From Citrus sinensis (lineage: Eukaryota > Streptophyta > Magnoliopsida > Sapindales > Rutaceae), in the NCBI RefSeq assembly GCF_022201045.2, contig NC_068563.1, forward strand, positions 24,773,001-24,837,000: a stretch of DNA of 64,000 nucleotides. The letters are read 5' to 3'. The notes beneath the pieces are model-generated. The model saw nothing but the letters and a program-made list of their open reading frames with translations. It ran no database searches and was not told the DNA's origin. The position numbers and the translations under genes were made by a program. Numbering within the stretch: the stretch's first letter is position 1; every line of letters starts with the position of its first letter. Shown here piece after piece: positions 37,064 through 48,247 of this stretch.

Positions 37064-38671
37064 GAGCGCTGCTAGGTATCGAGAGGGATGAGAAAATGAT
37101 GAGAGAAACGGCAGCAACTCCTCTCGTCCCTCTCACTCATTAAAACATTAAAAAAAATTTTTTTAAAAAAATAAAACATGCTTTCACTTTCCTCAACTTT
37201 CACTTTCCTCTCTCTCTCACGCAAGCTTCACTCTTCACTTTCCTCTCTCACGCAAATCACTATCTTCTCAATTGTTCACGGCCTCCCTCTCCAGCCAGAG
37301 CAACTGTCCACGACCTCCTCCCTCTCCAGCCAACAACCGGTCACGGCCTCCTCCCTTTCCAGCTAGCAACCAGCAACTGCTCACGGCCTCTCCAGGCAGA
37401 CTTTCACGAATTGCTCACGGCCTCCTCCCTCTCCAGCTAGCAATATGTTTAAAGTCTATGTTATAGGCAATGAATAAAATAGACTAATGAATTAAACATT
37501 TTAGTTTAATTTATTATTTTATGATGTTGTTAATGTAGAATGAGGAGGTTGATTTTGTGTAATTAAATTGAGATAATGCATTGCCATTTTGTTAATTTGT
37601 TTCCATTTGTAAGAGTAAACATTGTGTTGTGTACCCTATATTTTCTTTTTCATTGGGATTCTTTTTGGTCTTTGCAAACCAATAAATGAAGCAATTTATG
37701 CTTAAAGAGCTGCAGTCTGCAGAATATATGCAATGATGACTATTTCATATAAATGTCACCGGAGGCAACAAGCCATAAGAAAATGTAAGCAACTTACTTG
37801 AACCCTTAATCAAAATTATTTTCTTAAAAACTGATAACAACAATGGAAAACTTATGAGGTGAGACAACTTAGAAGCCTATTCCTGGCTCAGACAACTTAG
37901 AAGCACCCATCCAAGACCCCAAGAGTATTCATAATATCCTCTATCTTTACCAAACATAACGTATATATCGAGAACAAATGTGACTGAGTGTAAAATATTA
38001 GTAGCACAAGCAACGTTGAGTTGGTGAATACTGATAGAAAGGCTGGATATCATCAAATGTGCCACAACGGCCAAATTCCAAAGATCAGCAACGGAGTGAA
38101 CTGTAGGTGAAACCATGATCATTGCTATATACTTATTCTTCCAAGTAGCTAGCATGGCTGCCATGTTATTCTTTCTTTAAATTTGATTCAGTCTTAAGTC
38201 TTTGTATCATGTGGAATTTGGGCCCGTTCGTCTTTCTTTATGTTCTAAGAGGAAGATGTACATGGACAATAAGTTTCTTTGATATAGAAAACATAGACTT
38301 TGAAAAAAATTCCCATTGTGCCTTCTATAATGGGTAATGCAGTCTATAAAATAGACTTTAAATTCCCGTGAGGGAGAGAGGAGCGTGAGGGAGAGAGAAG
38401 CGTGAGGGAGACAGAACCGTGAGCGGTTGCTGGCTGGTCAGGCAAGCCGGAAGCCATGAGGGAGAGAGGAGCGTGAAAGAGAGAGGAAAATCAGGGTTGA
38501 AGATAAGTTGATAAGATTTCGCTCTGCACGCAGCGATAAAGCAGTATTTCTTTATTCATTCTTTTATTATTTTAATATTTTAGGTAGTGAGTGGAACGAG
38601 AAGCGAAACGGCAGCAGAGAATGCCGTTTCTCTCGTCATTCTCTCGTTCCTCTCGCTCCTTAGCATTTCCC
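37064..38671. mobile_element. Non-autonomous MULE-type element, 1608 bp, 9-bp TSD
   Basis: The ends are inverted copies: GAGGGATGAGAAAATGATGA with GAGAAACGGCAGCA on the left, and the inverse of CTCGTTCCTCTCGCTCCTTAGC on the right. The similarity continues inward through CTCTC/GAGAG-rich segments (37180-37450 against 38360-38510). Exact 9-bp duplications TTAAAAAAT lie at 37055-37063 and 38672-38680. The terminal 15 bp are less well matched than the sub-terminal repeat. The interior contains a 95-codon minus-strand open frame (37877-38164). Confidence 0.75.
37877..38164 (-). CDS. Open frame inside a MULE; unknown, possibly captured
   Basis: 95 codons on the minus strand starting MAAMLATWKNKYIAMIMVSP, hydrophobic and protein-like (LWNLAVVAHLMISSLSISI, VFVLDIYVMFG-like stretches, GYYEYSWGLGW). 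I do not recognise a family. Its place between the inverted ends of a Mutator-like element fits a captured host gene piece, but a chance frame is possible. No start context or introns could be tested. Confidence 0.25.
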   Translation of the reverse strand: MAAMLATWKNKYIAMIMVSPTVHSVADLWNLAVVAHLMISSLSISIHQLNVACATNILHSVTFVLDIYVMFGKDRGYYEYSWGLGWVLLSCLSQE

Positions 38672-38866
38672 TTAAAAAATTAATAAAACAAATATAAAAA
38701 TTAGCACTTCATTTGACAAAAAATAAATATCCACAGGTGATTAAACTTAAATTTATTTATTTTTAAATGTTTCAATCTGCTAATAACACATATCATTTAT
38801 GTGCTGAAAATATAGACGATATTTCAGGTTACACAAATATTTTCAACAGATCTTATATTTGATATC

Positions 38867-38868
<2 letters not shown>

Positions 38869-38954
<86 letters not shown>
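38869..38954. repeat. (TA)n microsatellite, ~85 bp
   Basis: An almost pure TA run with a single TG interruption, at the left edge of the Helitron. Confidence 0.95.
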
Positions 38955-38958
<4 letters not shown>

Positions 38959-41820
38959 TAGGACTTGAGGGGGTGATGTGGCATCATCATTTTGCTTCTT
39001 TGTATATTCTCTATTATCTAATAAATAGAGAATTTTTTTTTAAATTTGACTTTTTATCTTCTCATAATTAATTTGATTGTATTTAACTCATTTAATAAAT
39101 AGTAACTTTATTAATATATATCATTCCTCATCTTTTTATATTTTCTATTATCTAAAATATCTAAAATATTGGTGGATATTCTTTGTACTTTTTTTCTTTT
39201 TCTATTTAAATTCAACAATATGTAATCATTAATAATAATTAATTATAAGTCTTTTGAAACATTTATTTATTTTATTTTGCTAGCAATTAAACTTTAGTGG
39301 TTTAAAATACATGAATTAATTAATATAGGAAGAGAGGTTCTCTCATTTATAAAGCTAGAACTTGAGGAGGTGATGTGGCATCACCATTTTGCTTCTTGTA
39401 TATTCTCTATTATCTAATAAATAGAGATTTTTTTTTAAATTTGACTTTTTATCTTCTCATAATTAATTTGATTGTATTTAACTCATTTAATAAATAGTAA
39501 CTTTATTAATATATATCATTCCTCATCTTTTTATATTTTCTATTATCTAAAATATCTAAAATATTGGTGGATATTCTTTGTACTTTTTTTCTTTTTCTAT
39601 TTAAATTCAACAATATGTAATCATTAATAATAATTAATTATAAGTCTTTTGAAACATTTATTTATTTTATTCTGCTAGCAATTAAACTTTAGTGGTTTAA
39701 AATACATGAATTAATTAATATAGGAAGAGAGGTTCTCTCATTTATAAAGCTAGAACTTGAGGAGGTGATGTGGCATCACCATTTTGCTTCTTTGTATATT
39801 CTCTATTATCTAATAAATAGATAGTTTTTTTTTAGATTTGCCTTTTCATCTTCTCATAATTAATTTGATTGTATTTAACTCATTTAATAAATAGTAACTT
39901 TATTAATATATATCATTTCTCATCTTTTTATATTTTCTATTATCTAAAATATCTAAAATATTGGTGGATATTCTTTGTACTTTTTTTCTCTTTCTATTTA
40001 AATTCAATAATATGTAATCATTAATAATAATTAATTATAAGTCTTTTGAAACATTTATTTATTTTATTATGCTAGCAATTAAACTTTAGTGGCTTAAAAT
40101 ACATGAATTAATTAACATATGAAGAGAGGTTCTTTCATTTATAAAGCTAGGACTTGAGGAGGTGATGTGACATCACCATTTCTCATCTTTGTATATTCTC
40201 TATTATCTAATAAATAGAGAAATTTTCTTTTAGATTTGACTTTTCATCTTCTCATATTTAATTTGATTGTTATTACACAATAACAATTATGTAAAGATTT
40301 TAATGAAGCATATTCTTTGTAATGAACATCAAAGGGGGAGTGTTATGAATTTATTAAAATAAATGTAGATGATCATAACATATATCTCTTAGTCTCCCAA
40401 CTATCTCCTATTAGCAACCTTTAGCTTCTCTATAACTCTCACTATCTCACAAGGAATTATGATTCATAATTTTTCATTAATTCAATGGAGTGATTAATTT
40501 TTCATCTTCTCATCTTTTTATATTTTCTATTATCTAAAATATCTAAAATATTGGTGGATATTCTTTGTACTTTTTTTCTCTTTCTATTTAAATTTAACAA
40601 TATGTAATCATTAATAATAATTAATTATAAGTTTTTTGAAATATTATACTAGCAATTAAACTTTAGTGGCTTAAAATACATGAATTAATTAACATAGGAA
40701 GAGAGGTTCTTTTATTTTCCCTCAACAATGCCACTAAGGCCTAATTTTAATGCCATAATCTCATATTTAATTATGCAACCTTTTGTTGATTGTCTTTTGG
40801 CTTCTTCAAAATTTATTATGCTATCAATTAAACTTTAATGCCTTAAAATACATCACCTAATTAACATAGGAAGAATGGTGGATATTCTTTGTACATATTT
40901 CTTCCTCTTTCTATTTAAATCCAACAATATGTAACCATTAATAATAATTAATTATAAGTCTTTTGAAACATTCATTTATTTTATTATGCTAGCAATTAAA
41001 CTTTAGTGGTTTAAAATACATCAATTAATTAACATAGGAAGAGATGTTCTTTCATATTCCCTCAACAATGCCACTAGGGCCTAATTTTAATGTCATAATC
41101 TTATATTTAATTATGGGCCTAAATTTAATTTTAATAATTTTAATGTCTCTTCCTCTTTCTATTTAAATCCAACAATATATAACCATTAATAATAATTAAT
41201 TATAAGTCTTTTGAAACATTCTTCAAATTTTATTATGCTATCTATTAAACTTTAGTACCTTAAAATACATCAACTAATTAACATAGGAAGAGAGGTTCTT
41301 TCATCTTCCCTCAACCTCATCTTTTTATATTTTCTATTATCTAAAATATCTAAAATATTGGTGGATATTCTTTGTACATGTTTCTTCCTCTTTCTATTTA
41401 AATCCAACAATATGTAACCATTAATAATAATTAATTATAAGTCTTTTAAAGCATTCATTTATTTTATTATGCTAGCAATTAAACTTTAGTGGCTTAAAAT
41501 ACATGAATTAATTAACATAGGAAGAGATGTTCTTTCATCTTCCCTCAACAATGCCACTAGGGCCTAATTTCAATGTCATAATCATATATTTAATTATGCA
41601 ACCTTTTCTTGAGTGACTTTTGGCTCCTTCAAATTTTATTATGCTAGCAATTAAACTTTAGTGACTTAAAATACATCAACAAATTAACATAGGAAGAGAG
41701 GTTCTTTCATCTTCCCTCAACAATGCAACTAGAACCTAATTTTAATGTCATAATCTCATATTTAATTATGCAACTTTTTGTTTAGTGCCTTTTGGCTTCT
41801 TCAAGCTCTCTAAACACTAA
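38954..41820 (+). repeat. ~395-bp tandem array of Helitron 5'-end units
   Basis: Units start at 38954, 39351, 39746 and 40143 (AAAGCTAGAACTTGAGGAGG), spaced 395-397 bp. The first three are highly similar. The fourth is broken by a retrotransposon scrap at about 40268-40500. From 40730 to 41820 shorter, diverged partial units recur (CTAGCAATTAAACTTTAGTGG, AACATAGGAAGAGA). Every full unit repeats the Helitron-start-like motif. Confidence 0.85.
40268..40500 (+). mobile_element. Copia-type LTR junction scrap inside the array
   Basis: A polypurine tract AAAGGGGGAG at 40331-40340 is followed directly by TGTTATGAAT, the usual start of a 3' LTR in plant Copia elements. The unit sequence resumes at about 40500 (CATCTTTTTATATTTTC). 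The rest of the retrotransposon is absent. Confidence 0.5.
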
Positions 41821-41938
41821 ATACTTAAGATTTGTTATGTTTAGTTTTTTTTTTAATTTATTTAATCAACACCCTCTTTAGAAAAATACTTGTATTTTTA
41901 TTGTTTGATTTATTTGAATTTTTGGTATTGTATGCTTC

Positions 41939-43106
41939 ATGGAGTACTCTTTTCTTCATGAGTTGAATAATGATAAAGATAGTTGGATGATAAGTGCTAG
42001 GCTTTGTAGGATGTGGGAGTCTCCTAATACTAAAAAAAATGGAGAATTGATTAGTGTTGACATGATTTTTATTGATGAAAAGGTTGTATAAAAAATTCAT
42101 TCTCCCATTGTTTTCTCTAATTTTTTTTCCCAATTGTTTCACACTTAATGTAGTATGTGTTTTTTTTTGTAGGAAAATCTAATGCATACAACAATCAGGA
42201 AAACTTTAGTGACAAAGTTTAAGCACATGTTGAGTGAGGGTTCTTTGTACAATGTCAAGAATCTGAAAGTTGTTTCAACTACAGGCGAGTACAGACCACT
42301 TTCAAATCAGTATAAGATTATTTTCTTGGTTATAACTTCTCTTAAGAGGTTAGAAGAAGGAACTGTCAAGATTCCGATTAATGGATTTCAATTCGTATCT
42401 CCGAATTTGATTGATTTACGTGTGAATGATAACACAATCCTCTCAGGTATTTTTTTAATTATTAATGTTTGTTAATCTTTAAGTGTATATTAGAAATTAT
42501 TAATCCTTATGTTTTAACATGTTTATGTTATTTTTTCATAATATTACAGATGTTATCGGAAGTTTATGTGGTGTGGGTGATATTGAGATCGTTGGAGCTG
42601 GTTGGAAAAAAAGAGATATAAAAATTCTAACGGATTAGTAAGTTGAATATAATCAAGAAAACTACGACTTTATATTTTTTAGTTATTTATGTTATTTTTT
42701 AATTATTGGTTCTCTTTACATTATTAACTTTTGTTAATTTTTATGGATAGCTCGGTAACAACAAAGATTACTTTATGGGGAAAGTTAGGGGAGATGTTTG
42801 ATCCAAACTTGTACAAGAAAGATGAAGGTCCTTGTATTGTGACAGTAACTTCTACAACCATTAAAAAATTCCAAGGTGATTATTTTTTTTAGATCCCACT
42901 AATTAACATTTTTAAATACAATGTGGCTATTTTAATATTATACACAATTTTGGATTTTGTTCAAGTTTCGTTTTAAGTTACATTTGCTCTAAACAGGTGA
43001 GGTTAATTTCTCTGCCACAAGTGCAAGCAAAATCTACATAAATCTTCAAATAGATTATGTAGCATCATTAATTGAAAGATTTTCTACCATCTCCAATGTT
43101 GTGCAA
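41939..43106 (+). pseudogene. RPA1-like OB-fold protein gene carried by a Helitron, truncated
   Basis: Exons at 41939-42082, 42173-42446, 42550-42637, 42752-42875 and 42997-43106 join in frame. The start MEYSFLHELNNDKDSWMISAR with LCRMWESP is the DUF223/RPA70 OB-fold A seen in plant replication-protein-A-like families. MIFIDEKENLMHTTIRK-TLV and FKHMLSEGSLYNVKNLKVV continue it, and the second OB-fold includes SVTTKITLWGKLGEMFD and GPCIVTVTSTTIKKFQGEV. After VVQ the frame runs into intron-like sequence and stops, so the C-terminal zinc-finger OB fold is missing. RPA-like genes are known Helitron cargo and may bind single-stranded DNA. It could still be expressed as a short two-domain protein. 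Confidence 0.8.
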
Positions 43107-43400
43107 GTTAGTAAAAGTCTTTACATGTATTTTACTTATTTCTTTTATAATTTAACGCATTGCTAAGGATCCTCCATTACAAAATTTAATTTGGAACTTA
43201 TCAACTACAAAAGGTACAAGGTCTGTACACTTAAACTATACACGTTAATATATATTTTTAACGTTAACAAAAAAGTAATTAACTTTCATAAATAACATTA
43301 ATTTTATAAGGCTACCTCATTTAAAAAAAATTAATTTATATTTTTTCTCAATTTTATCGAGCGTAAAGAAAAAAAATTAATAATATTAAATTTATTTTCT

Positions 43401-43423
43401 AAAACCGCGCGAAGCGCGGTTTT
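43401..43423 (+). terminator. Helitron 3' hairpin
   Basis: Perfect 10-bp stem (four A-T pairs plus CCGCGC/GCGCGG) with a 3-nt GAA loop, just upstream of the putative Helitron end. It probably acts as the replication-termination signal of the transposon, not as a transcription terminator. Confidence 0.75.
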
Positions 43424-43431
43424 ATTTCTTA

Positions 43432-43850
43432 GTATTTTATAAATGACAGGACATACAATTTTTATGTTGAAATTAACATTTAATAACGTCATGTAAATGC
43501 CGAAACAAAAATCAACATGTCATACAATCTCCTATGATAAGGGCATGTCATCTATATCCTGACTAAAGGCACGACATGCCATACGTGTCTCAAATATTTG
43601 TATGACATATCATCTGAAAAAAGCTTTAAAGAAATTGCGTGGATTAAGCAAATGGAAATGGTACTTGCTTTTACTCACCTGCCAAACAGGAGCAGAGACT
43701 CAGAAATAAAGGGCTTTCATGAATTCCAGAGTGGGCATAATCGCACAGTTCCTGTTGAATTCAAATCCTTAAATCAAAGGAAAAAGGAAAAAAAAAATCA
43801 ACTCTGGATAATTATAAATTGAATTCTCGTTAGCATCCACTAGCTACAGT
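43432..43850. other. Intergenic, F-box gene upstream region
   Basis: No gene seen. The open frame at 43598-43822 lacks recognisable features. Confidence 0.4.
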
Positions 43851-43916
43851 ACTGCGATCACGTTCCACTTTTTTCACCTACTCTTATCTAAATCAACAGC
43901 GTCAATCTCGTTTCTG

Positions 43917-44362
43917 GTGAGAATCTCTTCTCATTTTTCCTTGTGGTCATAGCTTCGTTAGCTCTTTAGTGGTTTCTTCAAATTTTTGCTGGTACCCAGA
44001 TGTTAAATTTTGTGTTATTGATCGGATTTTTTATCTGTTGTTTATGTTCATTTTCTTGTACTCTTGATGGGATGTTCAACTTTTGAACTGTTTTTTTATT
44101 TAAATTTCAGTGGTTCCTGGTTTTTTTTGAAGCTATGGCGATTTCATTACCTTACGTGGAAATCCGGATACTCAAAGTTGAATTTTGGTGGCTTTGATTC
44201 AGATTGCTTCATTGGTTTGCTGATTTCTTTTGCAGATCTAATCAAGGTTCTTTTTGTCTTTATGGATTGGATCAACCTTTTTCTATTTAGATTACTGTTT
44301 GGGTTATTGGTAATTGAGTATTTTTTATTTGATTGACATTGTCGGGGGAATTCATTTGGTAG
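43917..44362 (+). other. Putative 5'UTR intron of the F-box/LRR gene
   Basis: A donor TTTCTG then GTGAGA at 43917 and an acceptor TTTGGTAG ending at 44362, 3 nt before the ATG, frame a T-rich 446-bp intron. The leader exon would end at 43916. Inferred from splice-site quality. Confidence 0.6.
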
Positions 44363-44365
44363 GTA

Positions 44366-45622
44366 ATGGAGCAACTTCCTGTTGAAGTGATTGGTAATAT
44401 ATTGTCTCGGCTTGGAGGTGCCCGAGATGTGGTGATAGCCTCTGCAACATGTAAAAAGTGGCAAGAGGCTTATAGAAAGCACCTTCACACACTCTCCTTT
44501 AATTCAAATGATTGGTCTGTTTATCATGATTTGACTACTACTCGACTAGAAATCTTGATAACTCAAACGATATTCCAAACCAGTGGATTGCAAGGCCTGT
44601 CTATTTTGATGGATGATGTTGATGAGTTCTCCGCATCCACAGTTATTGCTTGGCTCATGTATACTAGAGAAACTTTGCGTAGATTATATTATAATGTCCG
44701 GACCACTCCAAATGTTAATATTCTTGAAATTTGTGGGAGGCAGAAACTGGAGGTGCTGGCATTGGCTCATAATACAATCACTGGGGTTGAGCCTAACTTT
44801 CAGAGATTTCCTTGTCTGAAGTCACTCTCTTTGAGTTATGTCAGTATATCAGCTTTGGATTTGAGTCTTTTGCTCACCGCATGTCAGAAAATTGAGATTT
44901 TGGAACTTGTCAGTCCAGAGATTGCAATGTTGGATGCGCAAGTGACCGTTGAACTGACCAGTGCAACACTGAAGAGTATTTATGTTGAAGCTATTAGTTT
45001 GGACAAGTTTATACTGGAGGCTGATAGTATCGAGCGTTTGCACTTGAAAGACTGTGCTCTTGAACTTTTTGAACTTGTTGGCAGGGGGACTCTGAAGCAT
45101 TTCAAGATTGATGATGTTAGTGTAATACATCTTGATATTGGTGACACTGTAGATAATCTTGAGATCGTGGATGTAAGCAGCTTCACAATATTTTGGCCAA
45201 AATTCTACCAAATGATCTCAAGATCATCAAAATTGAAGAAACTCCGACTTTGGGATGTGGTGTTTGATGAGGATGAGGTTTTGGATTTGGAAACAATTGG
45301 TGTTTGTTTCCCGCAGCTGAGCCATCTGTCATTGAGTTATGACTTGAAAGATGGGGTGCTTCATTATGGTCTGCAAGGGTCTGCTAATTTGGAGAATGTG
45401 GCTGTGCTGGAGCTTGGATGGCCTGTCATTAGTGATCTGTTCTCACATTGGGTTGAGGGTCTCCTAAAACGATGCCCAAATCTTAGGAGGTTGGTAATTT
45501 TTGGTGTTATTTCAGAGATAAAAACCCATGAAGAATGTCTGTTGTTGGCAAAATTTACGTCATCCATTGTTCAGCTCATGAGGAAATATTTGCATGTGGA
45601 GGTGCAATTTGACTACGAGTAA
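44366..45622 (+). CDS. F-box/LRR protein, At1g67190-like
   Basis: Predicted substrate-recognition subunit of an SCF ubiquitin ligase, 418 residues, uninterrupted coding exon. The F-box is at about residues 4-34 (LPVEVIGNILSRLGGARDVV, then ATCKKWQEA), where it would bind SKP1/ASK. The rest is a series of degenerate leucine-rich repeats (GLQGLSILMDDV, LEVLALAHNTITG, CLKSLSLSYVSISALDLSLL, KIEILELVSPE, LKKLRLWDVVFDEDE, PQLSHLSLSYDLKDG, NLRRLVIFGV), with the conserved end SSIVQLMRKYLHVEVQFDYE. The whole length matches Arabidopsis F-box/LRR-repeat protein At1g67190, whose substrate is not known to me. The ATG is the first after a likely 5'UTR intron acceptor. Confidence 0.95.
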   Translation: MEQLPVEVIGNILSRLGGARDVVIASATCKKWQEAYRKHLHTLSFNSNDWSVYHDLTTTRLEILITQTIFQTSGLQGLSILMDDVDEFSASTVIAWLMYTRETLRRLYYNVRTTPNVNILEICGRQKLEVLALAHNTITGVEPNFQRFPCLKSLSLSYVSISALDLSLLLTACQKIEILELVSPEIAMLDAQVTVELTSATLKSIYVEAISLDKFILEADSIERLHLKDCALELFELVGRGTLKHFKIDDVSVIHLDIGDTVDNLEIVDVSSFTIFWPKFYQMISRSSKLKKLRLWDVVFDEDEVLDLETIGVCFPQLSHLSLSYDLKDGVLHYGLQGSANLENVAVLELGWPVISDLFSHWVEGLLKRCPNLRRLVIFGVISEIKTHEECLLLAKFTSSIVQLMRKYLHVEVQFDYE

Positions 45623-45770
45623 AACTTCTTTGAATTTTTTTAGTTAGATAATTCAAGTTTGGTTTACCTATGAATTGTATGAGCACGAGTGCAGGTACAG
45701 TCCCCAAGAATCAATTTCTTGTTGTGCCCATAAAGGATGGTTGAAGCTTTTTGATTAAAATTTCCATTGT

Positions 45771-45793
45771 AAAAAAAAAAAAAAAAAAAAAAA
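45771..45793 (+). repeat. A23 tract 148 bp after the F-box stop codon
   Basis: An uninterrupted run of 23 A follows TTTCCATTGT. It could be a simple mononucleotide repeat or a relic poly(A) tail. Confidence 0.8.
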
Positions 45794-47868
45794 GACTTGG
45801 TTTTATTTTCACTGTGGTTTTGTTATGCTCAATCGCTTTGTGCAAGCTTCTTGTTTACTCAAAGATTAAAAATTGTGTTGCTCTTATCTCTCTCTGACAC
45901 TTAAAGACATGTGGTCACCCTGGATGATGTTGTGGAGTTGACCCCTACTTGTCAAATCAAAATTCATTAATTAGAGTTGGTTGGACCCGTGATTCCAATG
46001 ATTCTAAGTGATATTTTCAGTTTATTTAGGCTAATTGGCATATAAATATATTTGTAGGAGTGTCAAAATCGATTGACCTTTCTAAATTAGTATACGTGGT
46101 TAGGACTTAAAACTGATTATGATTTAATAGCGTTGCTAGTGTTTGCAATATGTCATTAGTTATCAAACACATGATTTACGCATAGGATCTGTTCTTGGTT
46201 GTTTCGATGGCAGTCAATTTGTAGTGATTGTTCATTTTGATGCTAATGATCCTTTGTCCTGATATTGAAGCCCAATAATTTCATCAATTCTTTTATGTGT
46301 TTTGCCAGTGTCTATTATAACTTTCATTCTAGTATGCTTGTATTCTTGGCTAAACATTGCATTTAGCCATCTTAGTGGTGTCCTTTTCATGGTTCTAGTT
46401 TTATGAGATGTGTGGAGCCCTTTTTCTTTGTGGGGTCAACACATTATTACCTCCCTCCAAAGTTTTCCTGTTGTCCCACAGGCCCATATCACTTGATGGA
46501 AATAGGGGGCTATAATTAATAATTAGAAAAATGAAGAAGATAAAGGTGTAAATGGTGCAAGTCTGACATACCTCTTTCCAAAAGTAATTCATTTGCATAG
46601 CTTTGTTATAATACACGTAGTTTCTTCGAGGAGTAGAATTTTTTTCTTTTCTTCCTTTCCTCAGAAGAAAGTGAAAAATAAGCGATAGTCATCTGACATC
46701 AATCTTGTCTATTCTGCTGTAGTTTTTAATAGTGGATTTGTAGTCTTCCTAACAAAAGAACATAATATGCTAAACTGAATATGCATGCTTTTGTATGATC
46801 ATAGGCTCTTGTATTAGTGGATATCTATTGTGAAACAATGGATGTGAATGCGATGTTCAATTCCATTGCAGAAGTATATTTACAGCACTCTGGAATTACT
46901 TGAGAAGCATGCACGATGGTATTTTTGGTAGGTTTGCAGATATAAGGTTTAGCAAGTGAACTAGAATTGTTTGATATAAAACAAATGCTACTGTAGTGTC
47001 TTATGGGATATTGTTATACTCAATGATTAATAGTTGACGTGCTGTGGACTTGCAGGAGTTAAGTCTCACTTCCTGTTTATAATTTAAGAGACTTATTATA
47101 GGCTATTGAATATGAATCCTATATTAGCATGTTGGTGATGTTTCTAATAACATTCAGATTATGACACCTAGCAACTCTAGGCAATGTTATTATCTAGTTG
47201 GATCAGATAATGGCACAAAGGACTCCTTGTGTGTGAGCTAGCATGAAATGGCTTATTTGACCTTCCTTGATTGGTGATTGTGCTAAAAAATTTAGTTTCC
47301 ACATGAGTTGAATGTGAAGGCAATGGTGTAGACCTGCCATTGACAGCCAGTCAAGCAGAATTTAAAGTGTAGCTTTCTTTTATATTTTGCATTTTGTAAC
47401 TTCCATAATGGGAAGATATATATCAAGCTCCTGAGTTAACATCTTGATGCTCTTACACAAGTTGAAGGATGATGTTGAAATGAATTTTTTCTGTTGTCCA
47501 TTTCTGAAGCCGTCTTTGTTTCTCTGTTTTTTTATCATTTCCTTCAACTTAGTTTCATCAGCAAGTTATTTTTGGGAATTTAATATACTGCAGCCAAGGG
47601 GTTGTTAGTGGAAATTCTGGCTAAAGTAATTTGCTAGAAATTTTAGGATTCTTGTACATTATTCCATTTCATGTTTTTAGGACATAACTCTTGGTGGATG
47701 CTACGAGGAGATTGTGGTGGTCTTTTTTTCACATGGATATAATAAGGCTGTCTGAAGCCATCAGGTACTATTTTCTACTTCCCATGGCGTTTATTCTTTG
47801 TCACAGAAAATCAGAAAGGGTTTTTGGCATTTAAAAAACCTATTCTATTAGCCAGTGCAGAATCCATA
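45794..47868. other. Intergenic, nothing recognised
   Basis: No supported gene on either strand. The stretch is only moderately AT-rich and may be degenerate transposon or retrocopy sequence, but no family motif was found. Confidence 0.4.
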
Positions 47869-48057
47869 TCAAACGTCAGTAAAGAGATTGTAAGTTTCTG
47901 GGGCTGGTTGTAGGAGAGAGATTAAAGCGGTTCCTTGAATGTTGTTAACGCATTGTCTAGTGTCTAAAGTTTGAAAGTTGTTGAAGCTATCCAAACTGGT
48001 AGATATTTCATCACCGAATAGACCCGTTACTGATCTACCAAGCATTTCACCTATAAT
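47869..48057 (-). pseudogene. Relic of PDR-type ABCG transporter (Walker B region)
   Basis: 63 codons read IIGEMLGRSV-TGLFGDEISTSLDSFNNFQ and end GTALISLLQPAPETYNLFTDV before a stop. This matches the first nucleotide-binding domain of plant PDR/ABCG transporters after the ABC signature (family pattern TTGEM, ALFMDEIST-LDSSTTFQ, ISLLQPAPETYDLFDD). The Walker B Asp-Glu survives, but the rest is decayed and no flanking exons continue. Just upstream on the same strand, AGTATCATCGAGTCACGG may be a decayed ISGGQ segment. Confidence 0.75.
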
Positions 48058-48247
48058 TTGTTTATTACAAGGCCGTGACTCGATGATACTTGTTGTTAGT
48101 AACAGTTTATAATATATGAGTGATTTATGATTTGTATGGAACAAATGACTATTGAGGGATTCTTGAGAAGATGGCAACATATTGTAAAATCACTTACATT
48201 AGAACTTTGGTTATTGAGAACAAATCACTTGTGTTAATTTACAGGTT

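Larger units (their letters stand above)
38865..43431 (+). mobile_element. Helitron with tandem 5'-end array and RPA-like gene, ~4.6 kb
   Basis: The putative 5' end is TC followed by (TA)n and then AAAGCTAGGACTTGAGG-type sequence common at plant Helitron starts. The putative 3' end is a 10-bp hairpin at 43401-43423 (core CCGCGC-GAA-GCGCGG) followed about 7 bp later by CTTAG|T, a variant of the canonical CTRR|T. The flanking bases A and T fit A^T insertion. Inside are a 395-bp tandem array (38954-41820) and an RPA1-like gene, a cargo known from plant Helitrons. No Rep/helicase is present, so it is non-autonomous. The 5' boundary is uncertain because of the TA tract. Confidence 0.7.

Noticed and set aside
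38859..39071. 70-codon frame rich in Ile/Tyr
   Set aside because: It is translation of the (TA)n tract.
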